32,220 nt of DNA, taken from Salinivirgaceae bacterium. GTDB taxonomy: Bacteria > Bacteroidota > Bacteroidia > Bacteroidales > Salinivirgaceae. How positions within the stretch are numbered: position 1 is the first letter of the stretch; each line of letters opens with the position of its first letter. A model generated the notes under the pieces. The model had not been told where the DNA came from and did not search any database. It worked only from the letters and a program-made list of their open reading frames with translations. The translations under genes were made by a program, and so were the position numbers. Shown one piece after another: positions 18,043 to 26,617 of the stretch. Location of the stretch: positions 1-32,220 of the forward strand of contig PKTE01000151.1 of NCBI GenBank assembly GCA_002869335.1, given 5' to 3'.

Positions 18043-18762
18043 ATGGAAAATAATATCAAAGAAAGGTATGGCAGTCTTCGCAAGATTGAGCCATTAAAGC
18101 AAATTACTGATGATTCTATCGTACCCGGAACATTGGCTTTTGAATGTCCGGCTCCTTATCCTGGCTATTATAATATGCAGGAAAAGCAAACTGTTCCTCT
18201 TTTCGTATATTTTATACTCGAAGAGTTTATGCATCTCGATGACTTTTTAGCAATGAGTGAAAAAGTTATTTGTGAGTATGGTGAAAACTGCAGTGCTACT
18301 TTGGCATCAATTGTAATCGACAAGGAAACTTTTTTTGCCATTAGAGTGAAATATATTGAAGACTATGCTAAACTTCGTAAGCTTCATGAAGTATATGCGA
18401 AATATGGTGTGGGATTCAAAAAAGCTTCAAAAAAATATGGTGAATTAGATGATGTTCAAATTCGTATTAAAAAGTTCTTTAAAATGTCTGTTTTAGAAGA
18501 TGGTTTTTATTGCGATAAAATGGATGAGCACCATGGTTATTTTGAAATCAGTGAGAGTTTAACAATGGAAGAATTTGTTCCCATTGCTAAGAAAGTAAAG
18601 TATAATATTGATGCTGTTGATTTTGATGCAGCTCTTGCTTTTTTTTATGAAGATTTTAAAGTTCATAAAATGATCAGAATTTATACCTCACGAATTAGTC
18701 TGGAAATGTTGAAAAAGATTAAAGTTGAATATGATAAGCTTATTAATAAGCTTCATAAATAA
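18043..18762 (+). CDS. uncharacterised protein, 239 aa
   Basis: I do not recognise a named family. The protein has no signal peptide or membrane segment and is predicted to be cytoplasmic. It is charged and mostly alpha-helical. Visible features are an N-terminal ECPAPYPGYYN, acidic helices (FVYFILEEFMHLDDFLAM) and two halves that may be related, each with an acidic or aromatic EEF motif followed by a lysine-rich segment (LEEFMHLDDF and MEEFVPIAKKVKYN). It lies 28 nt after the M23 peptidase and runs to a shared terminator, so the two are likely on one message. A role with cell-wall turnover would be guilt by association only. Confidence 0.75.
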   Translation: MENNIKERYGSLRKIEPLKQITDDSIVPGTLAFECPAPYPGYYNMQEKQTVPLFVYFILEEFMHLDDFLAMSEKVICEYGENCSATLASIVIDKETFFAIRVKYIEDYAKLRKLHEVYAKYGVGFKKASKKYGELDDVQIRIKKFFKMSVLEDGFYCDKMDEHHGYFEISESLTMEEFVPIAKKVKYNIDAVDFDAALAFFYEDFKVHKMIRIYTSRISLEMLKKIKVEYDKLINKLHK

Positions 18763-18764
18763 TA

Positions 18765-18794
18765 AAATGGCCTTTCAATTTTGAAAGGCCATTT
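18765..18794. terminator. bidirectional intrinsic terminator
   Basis: AAATGGCCTTTCAA (18765-18778) is the exact reverse complement of 18781-18794, giving a near-continuous stem with a tiny TT centre and T-rich sequence after it. It lies between the uncharacterised gene and the convergent peptidase gene. Confidence 0.85.
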
Positions 18795-18811
18795 CTATTT
18801 TTCGTTTATTT

Positions 18812-20962
18812 CTATTTGAGTTTTTCTTCAAAGTAATCTGTTACTTTTTGCATTAAGTGAATTCTGTCTTTTCCTCTTACATTGTGCTCAGCTCTTGGGT
18901 ATACAAAATAGTCTATCGGAATATTGTTCGAAATACACTCTCTAATGAACGATAAACTATTCTGGATTACAACTACTGGATCAATATAGCCATGTATAAT
19001 GAGTAGATCACCCTTAAGTTTTGATGCCATTGGAAGTAGGCTTGTTGATTTATAGCCTTCTGGGTTTTCATCGGGTGTGTCCATGTATCTCTCACCATAC
19101 ATTATTTCGTAGTATTTCCAGTCTATTACAGGGCCACCAGCTACAGCTACTTTGAAAATTTCCGGATAGTTAGTGATAAGTGAAGTCGTCATGAATCCTC
19201 CATAACTCCATCCATGCACCCCAATTCTATCCATGTCCACATAACCTAACGATTTCAATAGCTCAACACCCTTAAGTTGATCTTCCATTTCATTTTTTCC
19301 ACATTGACGGTGAATCACGTTCTCAAATTTTAAACCGCGATTGGCACTTCCTCTGTTGTCAACTGTTAGCATTACGTACCCATTTTGAGACATATAATAC
19401 TGCCACATTCTTGCTCCACCAAGCCATGAGTTCGTAATTAGCTGAGCGTGCGGACCTCCATAAACGTATATGACAGCAGGGTATTTTTTATTAGGATCAA
19501 AATCAGCGGGTTTAATTAACCTGTAGTATAAATCAGTTTCACCATCACCAGCCTTTATGGTTTCAATTGTCATTTCCCCTATATTGTAATCAGTAAGCGG
19601 ATTGTCTGCTTCTAATAAAATTTCACTTTTTAATTTCTTAATATCAATGAATTGTGCAACTCTTGGCACCTCTGTTGAGCTATATGAATCAAATGCATAT
19701 AAACCATCATAAGTTATTTTGGTGGAGTGTGTGCCAGGCGCTCTTGTAATTTGTTCTATTTTAGCTTTTTTAATGTTTACCCTATAGGTTTGTTGTTCAA
19801 GTGGGCTTGCTTCAGTTGATTGATAATAAATGTATTTGTTGTCATTATCAAATCCTAATACGTTGGTTACTTCCCAGTTTCCTTTGGTTAATTGATTCTC
19901 TAGTTTCCCGGAAATATTATACAAATAAATGTGATTGAACCCATCTTTTCTTGTTTGATATATGAATTTTTCATTGTTATTTGGAATAAAAACTATAGGG
20001 TTAGACGGTTCTACATACTTGTCATGTTTTTCTTCAAATAGTGTTTTAACCAGTTTTCCTGTTGTGGCATCATACTGATTTAGTTTCATGTGATTTTGTC
20101 CTCTATTCAAAACCTGAATATATATGTATTTTGATTCAGGCCCCCAGGCAATATTGGTTAGGTATTTTTCACTGTCTTTATCTTTGTCTTCTATATAAAT
20201 AGTTTTCTGAGTAGCTACATTATAAACGCCCAGGCTAATATGTTCACTAGACATTCCAGCCATAGGGTAACGGATCATCTCTACTTCTGCTTCACGTTTG
20301 GTGATATCTACTAAAGGGTATTGTTTTACATCGCTATTATCATTAATATAATATGCCAGAAGTGTTTCGTTTGGAGCCCAAAAAGTTCCCTTGCTAATGC
20401 CGAATTCTCTTCTGCTTACTGACTGCCCATAAACTAAGTCGTCTGAATCTGATTTGGCAACTTCGATTCTTTCGCCAGGTGTAACTATATATAAGCTATT
20501 AGCATTCGTTACAGCAATGTTTTTTTGTGAGGAAATAGCTCTGTCAAAATTTGCATCACCTTTTTCAAAAGTAAAAGATGAACCGATAGTTTTGCTAATT
20601 ATATCAAATGTGTAAGCATTTGTGCGTGTTTGGAAATAAACTCTTTTATTATCTATCCATGAAATACGGGGCATGCGGTGCAGAGTATCTTGATTTACAT
20701 CGGCTAGCGATTGGTTTAATTCTGTTAAGTTTAGAATGGTTTTTTCTTCCCCTGTATCTGCATTTTTGCTGGTTAAAATACCAGTTTTCTGCTGAATGAA
20801 ATTGTGTGACTCTGGTTGCCATGTACCATTCATGTATTGAGGATAGAGTTGTCTACATTGCCCAACAATGGCATCTTCCATTGTGAGTTTTTTATTTTGA
20901 GCAAAAGTTAATTGTGATAATAAAATACAACTGATAAAAAGTAAAAATGTAATTTTTCTCAT
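18812..20962 (-). CDS. S9 family dipeptidyl peptidase (DPP-IV-like)
   Basis: A 716-residue exported serine peptidase that removes dipeptides, typically Xaa-Pro, from peptide N-termini. It has a type I signal (MRKITFLLFISCILL, cut after TFA-Q), a DPP-IV N-terminal beta-propeller (about 35-455) and a C-terminal alpha/beta-hydrolase domain. The catalytic triad is readable as Ser586 (HGWSYGGFM), Asp661 (IHGYIDPVV) and His693 (AEHNVRG). YVYGGPHAQ and VDNRGSANRG form the oxyanion side as in the family. It is expected in the periplasm, where such enzymes serve peptide use in Bacteroidota. It is monocistronic, with a good promoter at 20979-21012 and a terminator at 18765-18794. Confidence 0.94.
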   Translation of the reverse strand: MRKITFLLFISCILLSQLTFAQNKKLTMEDAIVGQCRQLYPQYMNGTWQPESHNFIQQKTGILTSKNADTGEEKTILNLTELNQSLADVNQDTLHRMPRISWIDNKRVYFQTRTNAYTFDIISKTIGSSFTFEKGDANFDRAISSQKNIAVTNANSLYIVTPGERIEVAKSDSDDLVYGQSVSRREFGISKGTFWAPNETLLAYYINDNSDVKQYPLVDITKREAEVEMIRYPMAGMSSEHISLGVYNVATQKTIYIEDKDKDSEKYLTNIAWGPESKYIYIQVLNRGQNHMKLNQYDATTGKLVKTLFEEKHDKYVEPSNPIVFIPNNNEKFIYQTRKDGFNHIYLYNISGKLENQLTKGNWEVTNVLGFDNDNKYIYYQSTEASPLEQQTYRVNIKKAKIEQITRAPGTHSTKITYDGLYAFDSYSSTEVPRVAQFIDIKKLKSEILLEADNPLTDYNIGEMTIETIKAGDGETDLYYRLIKPADFDPNKKYPAVIYVYGGPHAQLITNSWLGGARMWQYYMSQNGYVMLTVDNRGSANRGLKFENVIHRQCGKNEMEDQLKGVELLKSLGYVDMDRIGVHGWSYGGFMTTSLITNYPEIFKVAVAGGPVIDWKYYEIMYGERYMDTPDENPEGYKSTSLLPMASKLKGDLLIIHGYIDPVVVIQNSLSFIRECISNNIPIDYFVYPRAEHNVRGKDRIHLMQKVTDYFEEKLK

Positions 20963-20978
20963 CTTAGTTTTTTTGTTT

Positions 20979-21012
20979 CAAATTTAATATTAATATGTTA
21001 ATTTCACTCAAA
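20979..21012 (-). promoter_or_regulatory. promoter of the DPP-IV-like gene
   Basis: On the minus strand TTTG (21009-21012) and TAAATTTG (20979-20986) stand 22 nt apart, a full Bacteroidota -33/-7 pair. The start of transcription would be about ten bases before the ATG at 20962, giving a very short leader. Confidence 0.7.
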
Positions 21013-21103
21013 GAGACTATATAAGCCGCAAATAACCTTGTAGAATTACTTTTTTTTTGTTTAATTGCATAATATCATGCTTAATTAATTGCATATTAAT
21101 TTT

Positions 21104-22009
21104 ATGAAACGTGTAGTCGTATTATTATTACTGATTATAAGCACTATATTCTGGTTTTCATGTGGAGGAAATCAAAAGGCTGGAGACGACCAAATTAAAA
21201 ACAAAGCATTAAATAAAGTTACTGATACCTCATTTTCCCAAATTGTTAAATTAAACAATACACTATTTAGTGTTCCATCACCTTATCAGGCTGCAATTTT
21301 TATAAACGAGCAGAATATTCCATTTAATAGTGAGATTCTCTCAGATGTTAAACGAGTGAAAGAATTTACTGCCTCATTTAAAATGGCTGCTAACTTGGGT
21401 GTTTACGGTGCTGATTTAGCCTATATTACGCTTTATGAACATTCACCAGAAGCAATGAAATATTTCAGCGTTATTAAGCTTTTAAGCGAGAAGCTTGAAC
21501 TTTTGGCAGCTTTTGATAAAAGTACGATTGAACGACTTGAAAAAAATGTTAGTGATCAGGATTCAATGTTGTATATTTTGGGAAATACCTATAGAAATGC
21601 TGATGCTTATCTAAAGGAAAATCAAAGAGAACATATCGCTTCTGCTGTTATTGCCGGCGGCTGGGTTGAAAGTATGTATTTGCTTACACATTTGGGAGAT
21701 GCATCTAATGAATCGTTGAAAATAAGAATAGGAGAGAATAAAAAACCGTTAGAAAACCTAATACAATTACTTGCACCATACAGTGAGAGTGGTGAGGGAT
21801 TTAAGGGTTTAGTAGCTAATCTAATTAACCTTGCAAGTATATATGAAAATGTAAGTGTTACTTATGAATTTATCAGTGCAAAAACAAATCCAGAAACAAG
21901 AGTCACAGTTGTTAATAGTAAAACAAGCGTAAGTATCACCTCCGAGACAATGACTGAGATTAAAGATGCTGTTGCACAAACAAGGTCTTTTATAATAAAT
22001 CAGAATTAA
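21104..22009 (+). CDS. uncharacterised lipoprotein
   Basis: A 301-residue protein of no family I can name. The start is set at 21104 (MKRVVVLLLLIISTIFWFSCGG), where a basic N-terminus, a hydrophobic core and a cysteine at residue 20 make a lipoprotein signal. An ATG at 21089 would add five residues before it. The mature part is alpha-helical, with segments such as SLFSVPSPYQAAIFI-like, LGVYGADLAYITLYEH, IASAVIAGGWVESMYLLTH and a C-terminal MTEIKDAVAQTRSFI. It starts an apparent three-gene operon with the small secreted protein (11 nt later) and the ABC transporter. It may be an outer-membrane or periplasmic partner of the transporter, which is inferred from context only. Confidence 0.8.
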   Translation: MKRVVVLLLLIISTIFWFSCGGNQKAGDDQIKNKALNKVTDTSFSQIVKLNNTLFSVPSPYQAAIFINEQNIPFNSEILSDVKRVKEFTASFKMAANLGVYGADLAYITLYEHSPEAMKYFSVIKLLSEKLELLAAFDKSTIERLEKNVSDQDSMLYILGNTYRNADAYLKENQREHIASAVIAGGWVESMYLLTHLGDASNESLKIRIGENKKPLENLIQLLAPYSESGEGFKGLVANLINLASIYENVSVTYEFISAKTNPETRVTVVNSKTSVSITSETMTEIKDAVAQTRSFIINQN

Positions 22010-22020
22010 AAGTGTTGAAA

Positions 22021-22428
22021 ATGAAAAATACTTTATCAGCCATATTAATCTTATTATCTTTCGCACTGAATGCTCAGCCAGTTGATTTTGTAAGTAAATG
22101 TCAAAATTATTTCGGTACAGAATTCGTGTCAGATGGCCAGCAATACAGAGCGTTGCTTTCGGGTGAGCAAGTTGCTGAATTTCATACAACTTTTTATCAG
22201 GCAAACAAATACAGGCTAGTTGCGTGCGGGGCAAAAAATAATCAGACTATTGTTTTTAATGTTTATGATAAAAACCGTAATCTCTTATATTCAAATAAGG
22301 ATTTTGATAATGCTCCTTATTGGGACTTATACTTTTCAGCTACAACAGATTGTATTATAGAAGCAAGATTAGATACAAACATTCAAACCTCTGGTATAGT
22401 TTATTTACTCATAGGATTTGAAAACTAA
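22021..22428 (+). CDS. small secreted protein, uncharacterised
   Basis: A 135-residue protein with a type I signal (MKNTLSAILILLSFALNAQ, cut after NAQ or ALN). The ATG at 22021 is preferred to GTG or TTG codons just upstream, which would only extend the signal. The mature part is rich in beta-strand patterns (EQVAEFHTTFYQANKYRLV, NQTIVFNVYDKNRNLLYSN, DCIIEARLDT, SGIVYLLIGFEN), which suggests a compact beta-sandwich, with three cysteines. No enzyme motif is visible. It sits 11 nt after the lipoprotein gene and 11 nt before the ABC transporter gene, so the three are almost certainly one operon and may form one export or surface complex. Confidence 0.78.
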   Translation: MKNTLSAILILLSFALNAQPVDFVSKCQNYFGTEFVSDGQQYRALLSGEQVAEFHTTFYQANKYRLVACGAKNNQTIVFNVYDKNRNLLYSNKDFDNAPYWDLYFSATTDCIIEARLDTNIQTSGIVYLLIGFEN

Positions 22429-22439
22429 TACCCACTTAA

Positions 22440-25400
22440 ATGAGCGAACGAATATTAAAGGCCTTGATGCAATTATTCGCAATTATTGCGAAACCTCTTG
22501 CAGATGGAAGCGATAGAAGGCTGGTTGTAAATTCGTTCCTAAATCAAATGCTTAATCAGGAGCTTGCCGATGAATATTTGCAAGTATATGATTACTATTA
22601 TTCTATATACCAAAAGAAGCTTAGCGATAAACATAAAAGACAAAAAAGTATTGCATTAAGCTCTGTGAAAGTTCTTAAAATTTGTACCGAGATAAACAAT
22701 GAACTTACGCACCAACAGAAACGAGTAGTGCTTTTCCGTTTATTAGAGTTTATTAAGACGGATAATGAAATAAGCGAACAAGAACTTGAATTTGTTGAAA
22801 CAGTTTCATCTACTTTTTATATTCCTGAGCGGGAGTTTGTTAAAATTCAAGCTTTTGTTTTATACGAATTTGAACGCTTACCAAATTCATCACAATTGTT
22901 GGTAATTGATGATAAGCCTGCAGATGAAGATATGCTTGTTAAGCATATTCGTACCCAGGGAATGAGAGGGCAAGTGCGGGTATTTTCTATCGATGAAGCA
23001 AATATGTACGTAATGCGCTACGAGGGTGATGATGAGCTCTATCTTAATGGACAGCTTATTCAACAGGAAAAGGTTTATGTGCTTAATTTTGGTTCATCAA
23101 TGCGTAATTCGCGAATCAAGCCGATCTATTATAGCGATATTGTAAGTGCTTTCAGCGACTTTACCCATGAGGATTTAATAAGGTATGAAGTACGAAAAGT
23201 ATCTTTTCAATTTCCAAACGGACATATTGGACTGAAAAAAATGTCATTCAGTGAAGAATCTGGAAACTTGATAGGTATTATGGGAGCATCTGGTGCGGGA
23301 AAGAGTACTATGCTTAATGTACTGAATGGGATAAATAAGCCAACCGAAGGAGAGGTATTAATTAATGGCCATAATATTCATGAAAATGAGGACGAAATAA
23401 AAGGTCTTATTGGTTACGTGTCTCAGGACGACCTGCTAATAGAAGAGCTGACCGTGTTCCAAAATCTTTATTTTAATGCATTGCTTTGCTTTGATAAAGT
23501 ACCTCGAATTGTGATACTTAAAAAAGTGGTTACAGTTCTTCAGAATCTAGGTTTGTATGAAATAAAGGATATGACTGTTGGTAGCCCGCTGAATAAAAAA
23601 ATTAGTGGGGGACAACGAAAAAGATTAAATATTGCTTTAGAATTAATACGGGAACCTTCTGTACTATTCCTTGATGAACCTACTAGTGGATTATCTTCTC
23701 GGGATTCAGAAAATATAATGGACTTGTTGAAAGAATTAACATTAAAGGGAAAACTCATCTTTGTGGTAATTCACCAGCCAAGTTCTGATATTTTTAAAAT
23801 GTTTGATAAATTATTATTGCTCGACAATGGTGGGTATATGATTTATTATGGCAATCCGGTTGATTCTATAATGTACTTTAAATCACGTACCCATCAGGCA
23901 GATTGGAATGAAAGTGAATGTCATTGTTGTGGTAATGTGAATAGTGAGCAAATATTTAATATTGTCGAGGCTAACGTATTGGATGAATACGGTAATTTGA
24001 CTAAAACACGAAAAATTAGTCCAACAGAATGGGCTACGAAATATCTAAGATCAGACAAAAACGAATATGCATTTAGGGAGAATAAAAAAGGCACCCTTCC
24101 TAAAATAGAGTTTAGTGCGCCAAACAAGCTTAAGCAATTTAAAGTATTTGTATTGAGAGATGTTTTATCGAAAATATCAAATACGCAGTATCTTATTATT
24201 AATTTGCTTGAAGCTCCGTTGCTTGCTTTTATATTGGCCTTTATTGTAAAATTCTTTAATGTAGATGCTAATAATAAGTTTGGCTATACATTATTTGAGA
24301 ATAATAATCTGCCTGTTTACATATTTATGTCTGTAATTGTGGCCATTTTTGTTGGCCTCACTGTAAGTGCTGAGGAGATAATAAAAGATCGAAAAATACT
24401 ACGCAGGGAGCGATTTTTAAACCTGAGTTGGTTTAGTTATTTGTTTTCAAAGGTTGGTATTTTGTTGTTTATTAGTGCATTGCAGTCGTTTTTGTTTGTT
24501 ATTGTGGGGAATTCAATAATGGAAATACCAGGAATGTATTTTCATTATTGGTTGATGCTTTTTAGCGCCTACAGCGTCGCCAATTTAATGGGCTTGATTA
24601 TTTCTGACTTATTTAAAACTGTAGTTACTATTTATATTTTAATTCCGTTTTTAGTAATTCCGCAATTAATTTTGAGTGGTATTATTGTTAGGTATGACCA
24701 ATTGAATCCTCGTGTGTCTTCGCCTACATCTATTCCATGGTATGGAGAAATTATTGCTGCCAGATGGGCTTACGAGGGGCTTGCAGTCCACCAATTCAAA
24801 AACAATGATTTTGAGCGTGATTTTTATCCCTATGATAAGGTAATGAGTGAAGCTACTTATCATAAGGATTATTGGCTTAAAGAGATTGAAAATAAGCTTA
24901 ATGCTGTTAATCGGGAGGTTATTAAAGATAAACCATCCGCAGATCGTTTAACTTATGACTTAGGGCTTATAAGAAATGAGATTAAGGGTAAAATAGATAG
25001 ACATGAGCATTTTGATTTTGCGCAAATTGATCAACTCAATTTAAATGATTTTAATGAGGAAGTAAGTAACAATCTTAGTCTTTTTCTGGTTGATATGCGC
25101 AAGTATTATATAAACTTATATAATAGCGCATCAATGCAAAAAGATCAGCTTTTGGAAGAAAAGCGGAAAGATATGCTAAGCGATGAGTTTGTAATGTTGA
25201 AAATGAAAAATGCCAATGAACAACTCAGTGAATTTGTAAAGAATAGCAATTCTTTTGACAGAATTATTGAGTATGAAGGGCGCCTATATCAAAAAATGGA
25301 TCCTATATATAAGGACCCTACGCATCCTCTGGTAAGAGCTCATTTTTATGCACCATATAAGAAAGTATTTGGTAATTTTTATCCTACTTATTGGGTAAAC

Positions 25401-25514
25401 CTTATAGTGCTGTGGGTAATGAATATAATCTTCTTTTTGATACTATATAATAGGTGGATAGTGAAATTATTTGGATGGTTTGAAAAGTTTATGGAAAGAG
25501 TCAAACGTAAATAA
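22440..25514 (+). CDS. ABCG-like ABC transporter (ATPase-permease fusion) with N-terminal TerB-like region
   Basis: A 1024-residue half-transporter. Residues about 1-150 are helical and include LLEFIKTDNEISEQELEFVE, a TerB/DjlA-like pattern. A small beta-rich region follows (about 180-240, with DELYLNGQLIQQ and VLNFGSSMRNSRI), possibly FHA-like. The ATPase domain has Walker A GASGAGKST (282-290), Q-loop SQDD (328-331), signature ISGGQ (388-392), Walker B VLFLDE (408-413) and H-loop VIHQPSSD. A CHCC cluster follows in ESECHCCGN. ABC-2-type membrane segments lie at about 580-775, with a large loop of some 200 residues and a last segment near 985-1005. The order ATPase-then-membrane is that of ABCG exporters. 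The substrate is unknown. It is the third gene of the operon starting at 21104. Confidence 0.9.
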   Translation: MSERILKALMQLFAIIAKPLADGSDRRLVVNSFLNQMLNQELADEYLQVYDYYYSIYQKKLSDKHKRQKSIALSSVKVLKICTEINNELTHQQKRVVLFRLLEFIKTDNEISEQELEFVETVSSTFYIPEREFVKIQAFVLYEFERLPNSSQLLVIDDKPADEDMLVKHIRTQGMRGQVRVFSIDEANMYVMRYEGDDELYLNGQLIQQEKVYVLNFGSSMRNSRIKPIYYSDIVSAFSDFTHEDLIRYEVRKVSFQFPNGHIGLKKMSFSEESGNLIGIMGASGAGKSTMLNVLNGINKPTEGEVLINGHNIHENEDEIKGLIGYVSQDDLLIEELTVFQNLYFNALLCFDKVPRIVILKKVVTVLQNLGLYEIKDMTVGSPLNKKISGGQRKRLNIALELIREPSVLFLDEPTSGLSSRDSENIMDLLKELTLKGKLIFVVIHQPSSDIFKMFDKLLLLDNGGYMIYYGNPVDSIMYFKSRTHQADWNESECHCCGNVNSEQIFNIVEANVLDEYGNLTKTRKISPTEWATKYLRSDKNEYAFRENKKGTLPKIEFSAPNKLKQFKVFVLRDVLSKISNTQYLIINLLEAPLLAFILAFIVKFFNVDANNKFGYTLFENNNLPVYIFMSVIVAIFVGLTVSAEEIIKDRKILRRERFLNLSWFSYLFSKVGILLFISALQSFLFVIVGNSIMEIPGMYFHYWLMLFSAYSVANLMGLIISDLFKTVVTIYILIPFLVIPQLILSGIIVRYDQLNPRVSSPTSIPWYGEIIAARWAYEGLAVHQFKNNDFERDFYPYDKVMSEATYHKDYWLKEIENKLNAVNREVIKDKPSADRLTYDLGLIRNEIKGKIDRHEHFDFAQIDQLNLNDFNEEVSNNLSLFLVDMRKYYINLYNSASMQKDQLLEEKRKDMLSDEFVMLKMKNANEQLSEFVKNSNSFDRIIEYEGRLYQKMDPIYKDPTHPLVRAHFYAPYKKVFGNFYPTYWVNLIVLWVMNIIFFLILYNRWIVKLFGWFEKFMERVKRK

Positions 25515-25537
25515 TTTCTTTCTTTTTTTGCAAAATA

Positions 25538-25581
25538 AAAGTCCTATCCGAACGTGCCGGATAAGACTTTGTAATTTTTTT
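25538..25581. terminator. intrinsic terminator between the ABC transporter and siaC
   Basis: AAAGTCCTATCCG (25538-25550) pairs with CGGATAAGACTTT (25558-25570) with a single C-A mismatch and a 7-nt loop, and a T7 run follows at 25575-25581. The other side is A-rich, so it may serve both convergent genes. Confidence 0.82.
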
Positions 25582-25591
25582 CTAGATAGAA

Positions 25592-25972
25592 TTAGTCTTC
25601 TATTTCCATCATTTTAAATGGAATCTTGATAATAGATTGATAATCTTCACCAGCTTCAAGCATATCTTCATCATCTTCTTCGTAATGCCAGTTGATAACA
25701 ACTTCATTGCCGCCTTTATACATTGCTTCAAGCTTCTTGAACACATCAAGGATACACTTAGAGGAACTGGTATTGAAATACTCCAGTTGAATATCCACTT
25801 CAGTCATTTCTGTCGGGGATTTCATGTATTCCTCTAACCAGTCTACTAATGGTTTGTAAAACTCGATTGAGTTTTCCGGAATTGACCGGCCTTTGATTTC
25901 AATTTTACCTTTTTCTCCATCAAAGTTTACAGTTGGCGTCTTCGGAGTACCTTCAATTTTTATTGGATCCAT
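25592..25972 (-). CDS. siaC: SiaC family regulatory phosphoprotein (DUF1987)
   Basis: A 126-residue cytoplasmic protein of the DUF1987/SiaC family. It starts PIKIEGTPKTPTVNFD and has the SIEFYKPLVDWLEEYM helix. Thr68 in EYFNTSSSK occupies the position of the phosphorylated Thr of Pseudomonas SiaC and plays the part of the Ser in an anti-sigma-factor antagonist. In the known Sia pathway, SiaB phosphorylates SiaC and SiaA removes the phosphate, so that free SiaC activates a diguanylate cyclase (SiaD). Here siaB lies 13 nt upstream, but neither a SiaA-type phosphatase nor SiaD is in the window, so the output in this organism is unknown. Confidence 0.9.
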   Translation of the reverse strand: MDPIKIEGTPKTPTVNFDGEKGKIEIKGRSIPENSIEFYKPLVDWLEEYMKSPTEMTEVDIQLEYFNTSSSKCILDVFKKLEAMYKGGNEVVINWHYEEDDEDMLEAGEDYQSIIKIPFKMMEIED

Positions 25973-25985
25973 ATTGTCTATTCGT

Positions 25986-26537
25986 TTATTGTTTAATCTC
26001 TATACTAAAATCAAAAAAAGATACTGAATTTTTGTGAGAATAAAAATTATATTTGATTTTACTCTCTGATTTTCTTGCAATGTCAACCAGTCCGAGTCCT
26101 CCACCACCTTTCTTACTAAAGCTCTGATTATTTAGTATGTCTTTATACATCATTTTTAACTCGTCTCGGTTATAACTATTTATTTTTTCGATATGTTTCT
26201 TTAAAAATACAGTTTTTTCTTCAGTTACAAAATTTCCTGTCGTAACTTTAAAACCTTCATTATCTTGTTTGATAAACATTACCGAATATTTTGCAGTCTT
26301 TTTCTTTGTGCCATTGAGGAATATCGCATCAGAATGATGAAATAAATTTTGTAATGATTCAATGGCAACATTGTACACTTTTTTCTTGACTTTTCTACTG
26401 AAATCTATATCTTCCAGCTTATCTTCAACTATTTGAAGTAAATCAGTGAGCATGGTCTCGGACAACTCTCCTTTGAAGGAAAATACAATATTCCCCTTAC
26501 TATTTTCTGCTACCCATTTATCTAGATCAAAACTCAT
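25986..26537 (-). CDS. siaB: SiaB family protein kinase (DUF6272)
   Basis: A 183-residue member of the SiaB/DUF6272 family, a GHKL-fold kinase related to anti-sigma-factor serine kinases. The N-box-like VYNVAIESLQNLFHHSD has Glu60 and Asn64 in the ATP-Mg position, and the glycine-rich lid KKGGGGLGLVDIARKSE lies at 142-158. Its expected substrate is the product of siaC, 13 nt downstream on the same transcript. A -7 element (26565-26572) lies just upstream. It is cytoplasmic and has no sensor domain, so any signal must come through a partner. The family is widespread in Bacteroidota and usually lies near SpoIIE-type phosphatase genes, none of which is seen here. Confidence 0.88.
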   Translation of the reverse strand: MSFDLDKWVAENSKGNIVFSFKGELSETMLTDLLQIVEDKLEDIDFSRKVKKKVYNVAIESLQNLFHHSDAIFLNGTKKKTAKYSVMFIKQDNEGFKVTTGNFVTEEKTVFLKKHIEKINSYNRDELKMMYKDILNNQSFSKKGGGGLGLVDIARKSESKIKYNFYSHKNSVSFFDFSIEIKQ

Positions 26538-26564
26538 TTATTAATTACTTCTTTTACTATCAAA

Positions 26565-26572
26565 CAAATATA
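26565..26572 (-). promoter_or_regulatory. -7 promoter element of siaBC
   Basis: The minus strand reads TATATTTG, a perfect TAnnTTTG, 27 nt before the siaB start codon. No TTTG -33 was found at usual spacing, so the element rests on its position. Confidence 0.45.
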
Positions 26573-26617
26573 ATCAATTTTGTTTAGCCGATTATGTAGT
26601 TTAGTGTTAATGAAATA

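Noticed and set aside
21061-21095. Direct repeat TTAATTGCATA (21061-21071 and 21085-21095)
   Set aside because: It is an 11-nt AT-rich repeat in a short leader, which can occur by chance, and no partner copy was seen elsewhere.
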